A stretch of 64,000 nucleotides of DNA from Patella vulgata (Eukaryota > Mollusca > Gastropoda > Patellidae): assembly GCF_932274485.2 (NCBI RefSeq), contig NC_065880.2, positions 74,085,730 to 74,149,729 of the forward strand, read 5' to 3'. A model generated the notes under the pieces. That model was not told the origin of the DNA. It searched no databases and worked only from the letters and a program-made list of their open reading frames with translations. Positions 35,755 to 47,699 of the stretch are shown piece after piece (positions within the stretch are counted from its first letter, which is position 1; every line of letters starts with the position of its first letter). A program made the position numbers and the translations under genes.

Positions 35755-35932
35755 AGATTCCTCAACTGTCGATTTCCCGCTTGTACGTGACAAGGAATAG
35801 GGTCGCCTATCCAACCTACGCCCCCCCACTGCTAAAGACACCTACGCGCAAGCGAATTATTGAAATAAAAATTGAACCATATATTAGTCCAAAATGGACC
35901 TAGTTTGTGTCGAGTGGACGTTAAACCCTATC
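35755..35932 (+). mobile_element. SINE family B, 5'-truncated copy
   Basis: TTGTACGTGACAAGGAATAG, GGGTCGCCTATCCAACC, GCGCAAGCGAATTATTG, GTGTCGAGTGGACGTTAAAC. Follows a family A copy directly. Confidence 0.78.
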
Positions 35933-36275
35933 TTTTCAAAAGTTTTTAATAACAATTATTTCCTTTCTTCTTGATAGTAGTTTATAGTCCAAGCAGATCA
36001 CGTGATATACTTACACTTAACTGAGTCATCGTAAAGCCTTTGTATTTTTAATTTGATCTTCTTATGATGTGTAAAAACGGTGTATATTTTGTTCTATATG
36101 TATATAGATATGAATGAAATATGTGTTTAAATGTAAATACCAAAGATAACAGATGAAATTAAAATAATAATAATAATAAATTATTTCTATAAATAAATCA
36201 AGTCTATAAATATATACTTTTAAAGATACATTTGGTCGACATAGATAATTCAAAATAAAACATGTCCAGAAACTG

Positions 36276-36375
36276 TTTTAAGATGCATTATGTAAGAACT
36301 AAGACTGCCTATGGCAAGTCTTTCCTTTGGTCTCAGATTTCTAAAAAAAACCCCAATAATTAGACATTTATTCAC
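36276..36375. mobile_element. MITE fragment (left end only)
   Basis: TTTTAAGATGCATTATGTAA and the following TTCCTTTGG and ATTAGACATT blocks match the left ends of the two complete copies. No right end was found within 500 bases. Confidence 0.5.
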
Positions 36376-36509
36376 ATTTGCATGGAATTAAAGCATGTTA
36401 TATACAGTATGTTCACTGAATTTTACAAGATTCCACATTTCTTAGGTACAACGTTTGAAAACTCTTAAATTTATAAACAATAAACATTATTCATTAAGAT
36501 TGTAAATAC

Positions 36510-36650
36510 CAGATTAAACTGTTATGATTTCTAAATTAATCTACATATTCAACAATTAGTATATGATTAAAATCTGATCGATGACGACAAATTATTCTAG
36601 ATTTAAATACCGTTTTAAAGACACATTCGGTCGACCGATAATTACAAATT
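36510..36650 (+). repeat. Dispersed repeat G, diverged copy 3
   Basis: Shares CAACAATTAGTAT and ACAAATTATT blocks in the same order. Its last 40 bases (TTTAAAGACACATTCGGTCG) recur at 36218-36256. Confidence 0.4.
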
Positions 36651-37077
36651 TAACATTGATTAAGGTCACTACATTGTCATTTGGGAGCGAATGCCTTGGT
36701 AGACCCAAAACGAAATAAATCCGATTCCCCGGTAAGCTTTGACTAGGGAATATAAAGTATGCCAAACAAATATAACTTTTGATAGACACAGAAACTCAAA
36801 TAAGAGGTTAGCGGATCTCAATATACGTGGACGTAATAATCTCGTTAACGGACTAATAAGGGAAGTACTGCTGGTATGGCTACAAAAACAACATGTCTCT
36901 TCTCTGTTTTTTTTTACCATTCTGATAACATTATGTCTTAATCTTTTCCCGAAACATGTCGCCCATTTTCAATTAAAAGCGCTGGAATGCGAAGGCCTAC
37001 ATTGTAATGGACACCATCGGTACATAATATCCAAACTCCCATAATGGTTAGCAAATAGAGTAGCAGATATGAATATG

Positions 37078-37150
37078 AAATGAAATAAAATGGGGTTAAA
37101 AGTCCTCCCTTTCTGCTCCAGGTGGCCTGATGAAGACAGACATCTCATCA
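37078..37150 (-). mobile_element. SINE family A, tail remnant
   Basis: AAATGAAATAAAATGGGGTT then CTTTCTGCTCCAGGTGGCC. Truncated. Confidence 0.6.
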
Positions 37151-37325
37151 GGTTCGTGACACTAAATTACCCGCGGCTCTCATTTCGGTTCCCCAGGAGC
37201 AGAATATTAACATGTTGGAACAGCAATTACATATCTTATATACAGAATACCATCACCAACAAAGGGTAAATTTCCTCTTAATTGTCAGAAACATTCAACG
37301 TTTTATAGTTATATTCTAACAATGG

Positions 37326-37540
37326 TGTGGCCAATGGTCTAACAATACGTTTTAGATCATAAGGTCTGTCAGTGAATCTGTCAGCCCAAGCTTGTATGAG
37401 ACGAGTGTTGTCTGTCTAGCCCCATGGGGTTTCAACGGGTTTTCCCCTACTGCTAAAACCCGTAAGTGTATTGTTGAAATAAAATTGTACCATATGTTAC
37501 TCCCAAAATCACATAGTTTGTGTTGGGTTGACGTTTAACC
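37326..37540 (+). mobile_element. SINE family B, diverged copy
   Basis: GTGGCCAATGGTCTAACA head, ATCATAAGGTCTGTCAG, GAAATAAAATTGTACC, GTGTTGGGTTGACGTTTAAC. Confidence 0.68.
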
Positions 37541-37989
37541 TATTTCTTATTAACGTAAAAATTTCAAGTTAAATAACATTTCAAGAAATCTCTCCCAGTG
37601 CTTTTTTTTTTCAAACAAAGATGTTTTAAAAACCCACAAAGAACATTTTCTTGTCATAGTACGAGTGGTATCAAAGGGTAATGAATCATATTTATGACAC
37701 GAGTAATCGAGAGTAAAATCGTTGGTTAATGATTTTCAATTGTTAATAAAACTGGTTAAAAAAAGGCGGTACTGTCACGGCGCGAAACATGGCTAATTAA
37801 TACTATGTTTACCGATCGTGAAGTCTGCTCGGGGTTTTTATTGTACCATTTTCTACTAGTCAGTTTTACTAGAAAACCAAACACTGTTACCGCAGATCAT
37901 TAGTTAGTTGGAGTAAAGGCTAGCTTGTGTGTCTAATTTTCTTCAGCCGTTATTGGGTTACTATATAGTTTATGAGGTGCAGAGAGCGC

Positions 37990-38105
37990 AATTGGGTTTA
38001 ATGTCCACTCGACACAAACTAAGTCATAATTTTATTTAAATAATGCACACAGGTCTCTTTAGCAGTGTTAGGAAACTGGAGAATCTTTAGAAAATTTACA
38101 AACTG
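37990..38105 (-). mobile_element. SINE family B, 3' half
   Basis: AATTGGGTTTAATGTCCACT then CGACACAAACTAAGTCATAA and the TTTAGCAGTGTTAGGAAAC segment. Abuts a large minisatellite. Confidence 0.65.
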
Positions 38106-38109
38106 GGGC

Positions 38110-38890
38110 AGATGAGCTTACTCTTTTCCATATGCAATTGTTTGACCAGGAGAACATCCATGAGGTGAAGCAGATGAGCATTTACTTGCCGCATGCAATC
38201 GTTTTACCATGAGGTGAGACATTTGAGCATCTTTGCCACATGTAATCGTTTTACCTGAAGAACATCCATGAGGTGAAGCAGATAAGCATACTCCTTGCCA
38301 CATGCAATTGTTAACTACCAGAAAACACCCATGAGGTGATACATATCAGCATACGCCTTGTCACATTGAATCGTTTTAGAAAACATCCATGGGGTGAGAC
38401 ATATGAACATACGCCTTGTCATACGCAATCGTTCTACCAGAAAACACACATGAGGTGAGACATATGAGCATACGCCTTGTCACACGCAATCGTTTTACCA
38501 GAAAACACCCATGGGGTGAGACAGATGAGCATACACCTTGTCACATAGAATCGTTTTGCCAGAAGAACATTCACGTGGTTAGGCAGATGGGCTTACTCCT
38601 TGCCACATGCAATCACTTTACAAGGAGAAAATCCATATGGTGAAGATGAGTATACTTCTTGCTACATGCAATCGTTTTAACAGATGAACATCCATGACGT
38701 GAAGCATACTGCTTGCCACATACAATTGTTCTACCAGAAAACACCCATGAGACGAGGCATTTGAGCATACCCATTGCAACATGTAATCGTTTTACCAGAA
38801 AAAACATCCCCGAGGTGAAGCATGTTCGTTTTACCAGGAGAACACCCATGCAGGTGAGGATGAGCATACTCCCTGCCAGATGAAATCGTT
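38110..38890. repeat. Minisatellite, about 58-60 bp x about 13
   Basis: Unit includes GCATACGCCTTGTCACA, GCAATCGTTTTACCAGAAAA, CACCCATGAGGTGAGACA and TATGA. Copies differ by 10-20 percent. Frames on both strands (for example 38118-38303, 38416-38643) stay partly open because of the repeat and are not genes. Confidence 0.9.
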
Positions 38891-39059
38891 GTATCAAGCC
38901 CACTATCTAAATGATGACAGGTCCTCGGTGTCAGATTTTAAACAACACAAACCTGGTCCCGGTCAGCCAAGTCCCATTCAGTCATGGTCACAATCAGTCA
39001 CATTAAATAATCTGTGGGTCCATTTCAGGGTCTATTTTTACGTGCCAACAGACACGGGC

Positions 39060-39140
39060 GTGTTTCGGTATGAAACATCCGTGTTTCAAACATCCGTGCT
39101 TCGAGAATCTAACATCCGTGCTTCGAGAATCTAAAATCCG
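39060..39140. repeat. Short tandem repeats of ACATCCGTG type
   Basis: CATCCGTG occurs four times in 70 bases, two of them inside the 22-base unit CATCCGTGCTTCGAGAATCT. Confidence 0.75.
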
Positions 39141-39299
39141 TGCAGGTTACCATAAAGGTTCTTCTGCTTTTGGACGTTTCTTTGGACTGCCAATGATACC
39201 GATACGCAGTTATACACACACATCTGTCAATTTTTAAACGGTCACATTTTCACATTAATTTGCGTTACAAGTTTTGCCCGTTTCAGATTAGAATGTCTT

Positions 39300-39800
39300 A
39301 GTCGAATTCGATTTTGGTGCGCATAATACCGCAAAGTGTGTGGCTTTCTAGTGTGATGAATTGGGAGCACGAAAGCACGAAACCTATCGATTCTCATCGT
39401 TCTATGGTGTCCTTCCGCCAGTCCGTCAGGGTCGAATCCTATCGTTCCGAAGTTTTGCCCCTTTGTCGAAACCCTTGTGAAACTGATAGAGGCTACAGTT
39501 TTAACCGAGTTTTTTTTAAAAATTTGGTGTTAAGCATTAGGATCATCACGCAACGAATCCTATCGATATTCAGCGCTGAGATCTTCCGTTCTCGAGTTAC
39601 CCCACTTTTAATAAAAACAAAACCTTGTGATAGATGATACAGTTTCATATTAGATGTGAGACAATGAGAGGACGAGACCTGTCGATTTTCTCTGTCCCCT
39701 GTGTATCTATTACAAAATTTCGGTGTATCTTGCACGGCAACCGCTTGTTTGGTTATAAAAGCGTAAGTATGGTGATAATTATGGAAGTTTATATTCCATT
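39300..39800. repeat. Diverged repeat block, about 140-150 bp unit
   Basis: Segments with GA(A/G)ACCT(A/G)TCGATT or GAATCCTATCGAT, then a GTT-CCCC(T/A)(T/C)TT block and a (C/T)TTGTGA(A/T)A block recur about three times. GC content is higher than the surroundings. Possibly part of an unrecognised mobile element. Confidence 0.45.
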
Positions 39801-39829
39801 TCTGGCGAGCCTTTGATTTGGTCACGCTG

Positions 39830-42700
39830 TCAGAAGGGTTATTCTGACATAGTATGTAAAGCTGATAAAGGTTATGGGAGGAGCGAAATTGAGCCTATCA
39901 GTTCTTTGGAAATTTTGTTGTAATCCAAGGGGTGACACCCCACCCCCATCTACAAGCCTCCATCTCCAGAAACCTTGCTGCGTCAATAAGAACTTTAAAT
40001 AAGCCCTGGTCCATTTCTCACACCAATCACAAGAAGTAGCATGCTGAGACAACAATATTGAAAAGGTTATAAATGATATTTTGACAATCATTTACAAAAT
40101 TTAAATTATTTTAAAAAAGAAAAAAAATATAAATGTCATTAAAATTGCCAAGAGCATGTAGATGTAGAAGAGAAAAGTCTTGCAACAAGTTTTTTGGAGG
40201 AGTAAATTTAGCCAAATATACAAACGTTGGTCTTTATGAGCAAATTTTGTTTGGCCGTTATGAGCAATTAATGTTGTTTTGTCAATTTTTGCTTTTTGCC
40301 GTTACGCCCATATTGCCGTTACGTCCATAACCTCTGAGAAACTAGCCGGCAACCTAGCCCAAGACCACCTCCCTCGGCTTTAAAAGAGGGAGTGGACCCC
40401 CCCCCCCCGCGTCAGGTTTGAGTTGGGTCTTATTCACACACGACGTTAGATACTAATATACAAACTTAAAAAAATGAGATTGACTTGAATCAGCCTCAGG
40501 CCCATCTGGAAGTATATCTTAGATAGACATCAGCACTATTTGGGAGACTCTCATATTCCATAAATGTTCTCAATAACTCTGATTATGTTCCTGTACTGTG
40601 TCAGCAAAGAATGGATTAACCTAAAGAAAAGAACCCGAAATGACTCTCAACATTTTCTTTTTAGAAAGCAAACGTTTTGCTTGGATTGGAATCACCGAAT
40701 GATCTATAGAAAGAGAATGCCCAAAAGCGAAATCCGAATGGCACGAATATCAGTATACTAGTCTGAAACCGTTTTGAACTTGGATTTGTAAAAAGAAGTT
40801 TACGTTTTTGGTATTTGATCGTTCAGCTAAACTTTATCCTTGTACCAGAATAACTGTTGGTGGTAGTACCATTCTGTTACATTGAATTTTCAGATTCACG
40901 AGAAGAATACATTCAAACCAACTTGGGACATAATATAACGTTTTAATCCTGGTACTTGGAACAATAAACCATGGTTCTTTGGTCACTTGATTTGTTTCCA
41001 GGAACATAGGCGGTTTTATATTTTTGAGTATTGGAAAACGTATTTGGGGTCATTTGGTCACATAGTAACTAAATTTTTGTGATTGGATATCATATTTGGC
41101 TTAAAGAATAGCCTAATCATGAAGTTTAATTGTAGATATCTTATTCTTTGTTAATTTTAGCAGCACCTAATGGAAGTATCATGGAAGTAAGCATTGCTTA
41201 AATCAGTGAGTGTTTGTACAAAGAGCGTCTGACTTAAAATATTCGTGTTCTGGTAACAGTGGATATACCCCAAGTGAGATACCATTGCTGAAAAGAGCTG
41301 GCTTGATTATAAATACCTTATTTTATGAAAAATTAAAGTAAATTTACGCAATACCTAATATCAGTTTCTGACTTTGGGAATAATAAATTCGTGCTCTATG
41401 AACAGTGGATTTTCTCCAAGCTGAGATGCCTTTACTGAAAAATGGCTGATGGTGGACCTTAATGACTGAGATGGCAGCATGTGATATGGTTGAGGTGATA
41501 TAGTGCCCATGTTTAAGAGGTGATATTGTTACGAGTTGTGAGGATGAAGTGAACGATTGGACCTGTCTAAGGACTCTCACCTTCCCTGTTGATATAAGAC
41601 GAGCACCGTGTTTTCTTCTTTTTGTCGCCCTCGCAGCCCGCGTAGCACCTTAACAATAACATTTCAAATAAGTACCAACGACTTTCAGACACGGTGTGGC
41701 AAATAGAGAGAAAATATTGTAATTTGGGCCTAATGATATTGACAAACTGTAGCCAAGCTACTTGAAGAAAGGTGAACGCTTATACAGGCGTGTAATTTTA
41801 CTGTAGGCCAGTCTATCAGCGTTATTCTTGTATCGTTTTCGTCGCCGTTCGTATTGTCCCTATCGTACAAATGGGTATAAAAGTGTATATTTTGGGCGGG
41901 TTGGCGGCACGGACACCAACGTTGATGAAGTAATATAACACTGACACCACAATAAAAGATATATTTAATTTGCTCGATTCTCTTTTTTGTGTCTACATTT
42001 TCCAGAGGTTTGTTTACTTCTCGACACTAGCAATAATTAGCACCCTTTTACCCCTTTGTACAAATTGCCAAATCATAGAATTATTTTCATTCCACCGCGT
42101 GAGAAACCATAACAACTCTTGACGAAGGCTTTCTCGTGGGCCACGCGCAATTATAAGTAAATGTTAGTTTTACAAATAGTTTGTTATAAATACTTACATT
42201 AATGATATACTTATGTAAATATACATGTATAGGTTCTTGAGCTCGCATTCTTCAACATATGACATGATAAGACTTAGTTTTTGTATGTTTTCTCCCACAC
42301 AAATTAACTTAAATGATATTTACTCTGCCGGCCCTTCGTCAGTTCAGGTGACTACAACCCATAAATGCGCAGTTTATGATAGTTAAAATAGCGAAATCTT
42401 TTCACCCAGTGTTATTTTCGCACTTTCTGGATTCCATAGCCATTGAATGACAACGATAAAGCCTGTAACTGGGTAACTTATCTACACGGTACCGTTTCTT
42501 AGTTAAAATGTATAGCTATAGCAGTTTTGCCATGCACGAGGCAGAGTATACAATGGTTCTTTTAGAACACATGGTGTAATCGTATTATTATTACTATTAC
42601 ATTTCTTAAGTGATGGGTAATGTTTTTTTTAATTTGTTTACAATTCAAATCATTGGAATATGGAAGAAAACGAGAACATTAAAGTTTCAGTTCAATGCAG
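39830..42700. other. Intergenic, unique DNA without recognised genes
   Basis: Holds the 41227-41450 duplication. The frame at 40564-40761 (plus) and 41344-41580 (minus) are unrecognised; the latter overlaps the duplication. A short Cys/Lys-rich minus-strand reading at about 41583-41640 is too weak to call an exon. Confidence 0.6.
41227..41450. repeat. Diverged tandem duplication, about 145 bp x 2
   Basis: TCTGACTT, ATTCGTG(T/C)TCT, GAACAGTGGAT-like, GAGAT(A/G)CC and ACTGAAAA blocks appear twice in the same order. Confidence 0.65.
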
Positions 42701-42701
42701 A

Positions 42702-43069
42702 CTTAAAGATGCATTATAAGAGCTAAATCTGTCTGTTTTGGCTTCAAATTTTATATAAATCATTATTTAGACAAGCCTATAATGAACTATCTAGATCATC
42801 GGATGGCGCTGTCAAAAACGGATTAAAATACTGTCGCTATTTAATGATTTAATTTAAAAATGGAAAAGCGGGACTGAGTATCAATTAACAAGTAACGTTG
42901 CTACGATAATAAGCAATGTATGTCAAAACTTCAAACAGTGATAACATCACTCAGAAGAAAGTAATTTGAATAAAATTTTCAATATGATAATAATGAATTC
43001 TCTATTTTAGAACTTTTATCGCAAGAACGACCACCTCGTTATCTAAATCTTACATAATGCATCTTTAAG
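42702..43069. mobile_element. Non-autonomous terminal-inverted-repeat element (MITE), 368 bp
   Basis: Terminal inverted repeats read CTTAAAGATGCATTATAAGA and its inverse TTACATAATGCATCTTTAAG. There is no coding capacity. The first 90 bases match copies at 52893 and 36276. The transposase source is unknown and target duplication is unclear. Confidence 0.75.
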
Positions 43070-43109
43070 GAATTAATAAAGCACAGTGTGTGATACTTCG
43101 GTCCTTGAT

Positions 43110-43588
43110 GTAACAATGCCCCAACTGGCCTAATAAATATACAGGTCACAATTCTATGGAATACAATCACTGCTTATTCTCTCAGTAATAAGCAGTAACT
43201 ATATTCCATAGAATTGTGACCTGTATATTCCAGTTCAATTACTAAATCCCTTTGAAACAATTTGGGTTAATTTAGACGGGTGTACGCCATCCAGTGTGCT
43301 ATGAGGGAAATTTTGTCAGGACAGCGGCGCCACGGTCTACTCTTCTAGGCTATCGAATTACAGCTGCCAAGGGATCTTTTACGTGCACGCCAATGTGTAC
43401 AAGGGACCTCGATATTTGTCCCATCCGAACGACTATGGTTGTCCCCTGCCAGTCCCTCCGTCCTGCAGCACTGACAAGGAGGGGCCCTGCCGGAAAAAAA
43501 CCGATGAATTTTGTCGGTCAACAACGTAATCGACTATGGATGGGACTTCTAGGTAAGCGAGCCAATGTCTTACTCAGTGGCTCCCCAG
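43110..43588 (-). mobile_element. SINE family A split by a foldback insertion
   Basis: The left piece ends CCCCAACTGGCCTAAT. The foldback (43135-43229) and about 40 bases follow. The SINE resumes with TTAATTTAGACGGG and the GTACGCCATCCAGTGTGC block, then runs to the CAGTGGCTCCCC head. The repeated (C/T)TAAT at both edges fits a short target duplication. Confidence 0.78.
43135..43229. repeat. Foldback element copy 6, inserted in a SINE
   Basis: Two arms of about 42 bases (AATATACAGGTCACAATTCT onward) with about 10 bases between them and only a few mismatches. It interrupts a family A SINE. Confidence 0.8.
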
Positions 43589-44217
43589 ATGGTAAAATAA
43601 AACCATATATTAAAGATCAAATGCATTTATATCTTGATCATATAAACTACTTAAAACTCTTCAAAAAAGTTCCTGATAATTAAATAATTTCGTCTGAACA
43701 TTGCTTGTCTTGTCAATTCTACAAAATAAAATTCCTACCAATCTATGTAAATTAGACCCAATTATCAAACTATAAATTCTTGCATCAAATGATTATAAAT
43801 TATCCGCAAAAGATGTTGGAGATAAATCATAAGCGTTTATCGGATTTTATCATCTTAAGATAGACCAAAGAGTTAAATTTGATATGCCGTAAATTACTTT
43901 AAAAATCATGGTATATTCTAAGATATAATAAAGGGGTTGTGTGGACACCGGTCAGTGGCTTATTTTATGATCTAAAACGTTTAGAAAATACTCGCTGACC
44001 ATTTGTTGACAGTAATATCTCTGTTTTATTATCAATCTGTGTGAAAGGATCGAGTTTTATAACTTCCTTTATCTTCTTTAAATCTCCTGAATCCGCTGAA
44101 ATGACCACTTGTAAATCTTCTAACAAAAAGATTTAATCTTCATTTTGTGTTTATCTTCTTCAAATTATGTATTTGGAATATTCGACAAGTATTTTGTTTT
44201 CTTGTCGTTTAAATCAT

Positions 44218-44480
44218 CCATACAACATAAAGCGCTCGATAGCTTGTGTTTATTATTTTCATATTATACTAGGCTTCATTCTGTAATTCACGATTTTGGC
44301 TGGCTTTATACTTAAATTATTAACACATTATAAAATCCTTTTGCAATATTCAATTTAACAATACAACATAAAGCCCTCGATATTTTTATTTTTTATATTA
44401 TTTTCAAATATTACCGGGTCTTATTCAGCAATTCACGATTCTCTCTGGCCATCCTTTTGAAATATTCAATTTATATATTT
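44218..44480. repeat. Diverged tandem duplication, about 145 bp x 2
   Basis: ATACAACATAAAGC(G/C)CTCGAT starts both units; CAATTCACGATT-like and CTGGC follow in both. Confidence 0.75.
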
Positions 44481-45123
44481 TTTAAAATATTGCCTGATTT
44501 CTATGGCTTTACTTAAAGTTATTATTCACTTTTATAAGATGAAAATGTGCAACAATTCTACCGCATAACTCAGTTTTTAGATTTGGGCCTCTTATATGAT
44601 TTCACCCATTTATCAGTTATGTTAATTGCCACAGTACATAAATTCCAAGTAATTTATTATCTAGACAGAAAAACGGTTTTGGCTAATTTGTGGGTAACAG
44701 TTCATACTTTGAGAATAGGAGGCAGTTTTTAAATTATTTTTCAAAATTCAGATATTTGGAGAAATAAATTCAAGGGTTCGGTTCAAGCGTTCCAAAAAGA
44801 CAAGGACTAAGAAACTACCCTTGGCGAATGCATTATCATCATCATCACGTTAGAAGTCGTCGTCATCTTCTCCAATTCATACATTCGTCGGATTAACAGT
44901 CTTGCTCGGCGTTCATAAACGAAAAAGCGTACTTGAAAGTATTCTTTCTCAACTTTCGTAATAAACCTCTTAAGTGGTTAGTAAGACAAATGAGTCATAT
45001 GTTGTAAAAAAGTTCAAAGTGTGATTCGTGTGTATGTTTGCATATGCAAGAATATTTTGCATATTTGTTTGAATGTACTATTTGTGGGTAGGTTATATTG
45101 AATATATTATACATGTACATATA

Positions 45124-45445
45124 TGATGAAATGACAGAAATGGGATTTAACGTCAGCCTTTTTCAAATGGATTAATGAGCACCGCCATACCCTATGCAGT
45201 ATGCTATGAGAGACAATTTGTCCGGGCAACGGACTTTCTACCTACACTTCATCGCATTCCGACTGGCAAGGGTTCTTTAACGTGCACGGATGCCATCCGA
45301 ACGTAAGATACTTTGTCTTTACTAGGGCCCCCGTCCCGAACCAGTGACAAGGGTGAACCAGACTTGTAAATCCCCAGGAATTTACTCATCAAATAAGAGG
45401 GTCGAACCAAATACCCCCTGGTGAGTCAGCACCATACACTTGCAA
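45124..45445 (-). mobile_element. SINE family A, diverged copy
   Basis: Tail GATGAAATGACAGAAATGGG, core TTTAACGTGCACGGATG, CAGTGACAAGGGTGAACC block and a head region GGGTCGAACCAAATACC. It is older than the 32157 copy judging by divergence. Confidence 0.75.
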
Positions 45446-45544
45446 CTATAATAACAGCCTCTACAGGTATATAATAAATACATGTTTACACTTGAAAGCT
45501 GTGGTCGGTGTATTATTAATATATTTTTAAAACCTATATATTCT

Positions 45545-45640
45545 TTGAATGACATTTAGTAATTGGAACATAATCTAATAAAACTCCATTTATGAATAGT
45601 AATTGTTATCCATAAATATTGTTTTATTAGATTTTAAATA
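45545..45640. repeat. Foldback element copy 7
   Basis: Inverted ends (ATCTAATAAAAC and its inverse) with the family signature TAGTAATTGTTATCCATAAA, closely related to copy 5. Confidence 0.6.
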
Positions 45641-45783
45641 CATAACACAAATGTCATGTCTTACTAATCACCACCTACAGTAGGCTATTGCCAAAACATT
45701 GACTGACAATCAAAGATATATGTTATAGACATATACATAATTATACATCATATTCTTCATATATTAGATAATCTAGTGGAGTT

Positions 45784-45888
45784 TCTCCGGGCCTTCTGGT
45801 TTCCCCCACGTCTACGCGCAAGCGAATTATTGAAATAAAATTGAACCGTATGTTAGTCCCGCCATGACCTAGTTTGTGTCCCGTCATG

Positions 45889-45932
<44 letters not shown>
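45784..45932 (+). mobile_element. SINE family B, 3' half with long CT tail
   Basis: TCTACGCGCAAGCGAATTAT, GACCTAGTTTGTGTC and then a (CT)n run of about 37 bases. Confidence 0.75.
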
Positions 45933-45935
<3 letters not shown>

Positions 45936-46655
45936 ACCAGTCCGGTATAAATGTGCTTTCTAAATGTGCTTCGAAAATTAATGTTCGTCATCAGAAATTT
46001 TGCACATTCAACGACGAATTATTATTGATGGTTGGGGAAAATGATTATTTAATACCAACTTCAGATTTTCTAAAACTCCAGAAATTATATCTATTAGTAA
46101 TTCATTTGAATTTCACTAACATATCTGCAACTGTCAGAAACCATGATAATTCTCTTCATCTGCTTGGCTGATCACTGAAACATCACTAAATAGAACGGAC
46201 AGATTGAAAACGAGGTAGTCAACATGGCGACTTTTTACTTATACCTTTAAAGCATTGTCGGCGGCTTTACTTTTATTTCTTTTTAATCTGGCTTGACTAG
46301 CCGTTTAATACCATTCTTATAACGACAAGGGAAGCACGTGTCGCTCAACATGCGGTCTTCACGCCATTTTAAACACGTGGTATGATATTATCCCTGACAA
46401 TACAGTCCCGCAGAAAGTAAAGTGATTCTACTTTGGTTTTAATTTTCCATTTCATGAAGAAATATCAGAGTAATCGCCAGACCATATACATTTATGTCAT
46501 ACGCCATAAAATCGGTTCACCATTCATGTAATTACTATCGCCGTTTTCTGATGGATTGACAATACCACAAGGAACTCTGATATAAACATTCCATTCAACT
46601 GCTATTCATAAATGCTATACAAAAGACTGAAACACACAATTCTATATTTTTTTTG

Positions 46656-46785
46656 AATGAATGAACCTCCACCCTTTACAACTGACAAGGAAAAACCACG
46701 CTGGAAAAAATCTCGGGGAACTTTCTTGGTCGACACCGGTGTCGAACCCCGGACCTCCTGGTTAGTAAGCCAGCACCTTACTGAA
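46656..46785 (-). mobile_element. SINE family A, tRNA-like head only
   Basis: ACAACTGACAAGGAAAAACC, then GTCGAACCCCGGACCTCC (inverted B box) and GTAAGCCAGCACCTTA (inverted A-box region). Confidence 0.75.
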
Positions 46786-46999
46786 ATCTGCAATATTATA
46801 TCACAATACTATATTTGAGAACAGTTTATTAATGTATTCCTTAATCAAGATTTATTGGCCTGTGAAATCCTCAAATATGGCGTGGCTTCAGGTGTTTTAC
46901 AAGGAGTAAACATACCGCACCTTGTCTACGACATACGCCACTACTCGCAATACAATGATTCCATAAAAGTATTAGGATATAACGGATAATATTATTTAA

Positions 47000-47326
47000 A
47001 ACCCACACGAATACATATTGTGCCTTACCCACACGAATACATGTTATACCCTTTCCCGGATCAACAACTCAGCAAAGTTATACCCGTACGAAAACATTGT
47101 TATACCCTGTCCCGGATCAACAACGCAGCTTAGTTATACCCGTACAAAAACATTGTTATACCCTTTCCCGGATCAACAACACAATCTAGTTATACCCGTA
47201 CGAAATATTATTATACCCTTTCCCGGACAATGCCGCTTAGTTATACCCACACGAAAACATCGGTATACACTTTCCCGGATCAACAACGCAGGCTAGTTAT
47301 ACACACCCATACGAATATATTTTTAT
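47000..47326. repeat. Tandem array, about 56 bp x about 6
   Basis: Unit GTTATACCCGTACGAAAACA then TTGTTATACCCTTTCCCGGA and TCAACAACGCAGCTTA. A 92-codon plus-strand frame crosses it, but the unit is not a multiple of 3 and the peptide shows only the repeat, so I do not call it a gene. Confidence 0.9.
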
Positions 47327-47699
47327 AACTATTGTGTAACAAAAGTTTGACATTACTTAAATTTTGCAAATATTTTACTCGCGTAAGCTTTCAGTTTAAA
47401 TTTCTACCTGGGTATCATTTAATGCAAAATAAGTAACTGTATCACTGTAAAGTAGATGTAGATAAAAAAAAATAGCACAAAATATGCCATATCAATCCAT
47501 TTACTTGAAATTGACCCTAGACTTTATCAAGATTTTGAAAACGATACTTTGAGAATGTGCGAAGATGTAAATCACCGACTTTAATAAGAAGATTTGATTT
47601 TAATTGGGTGAAATCAACAAGGGGTTAAAATATGGCATCTAGCTTAATCCCGGGTGAAAAATGACATCGGCAGATTATGATTAACGACCTGGATATGAT

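Noticed and set aside
38110-38890. CRISPR-like regular repeats
   Set aside because: Units are contiguous with no unique spacers, and the window is eukaryotic.
41583-41640. Short Cys/Lys-rich exon on the minus strand followed by GTGAGA
   Set aside because: The acceptor is weak, the piece is under 70 bases and no partner exon was found.
43294-43683. 129-codon ORF
   Set aside because: Lies almost wholly in a SINE; similar frames appear in other copies of the same element.
47018-47296. Repetitive 92-codon ORF
   Set aside because: Frame over a 56-bp tandem array; unit is not a multiple of three, so the peptide has no true repeat unit.
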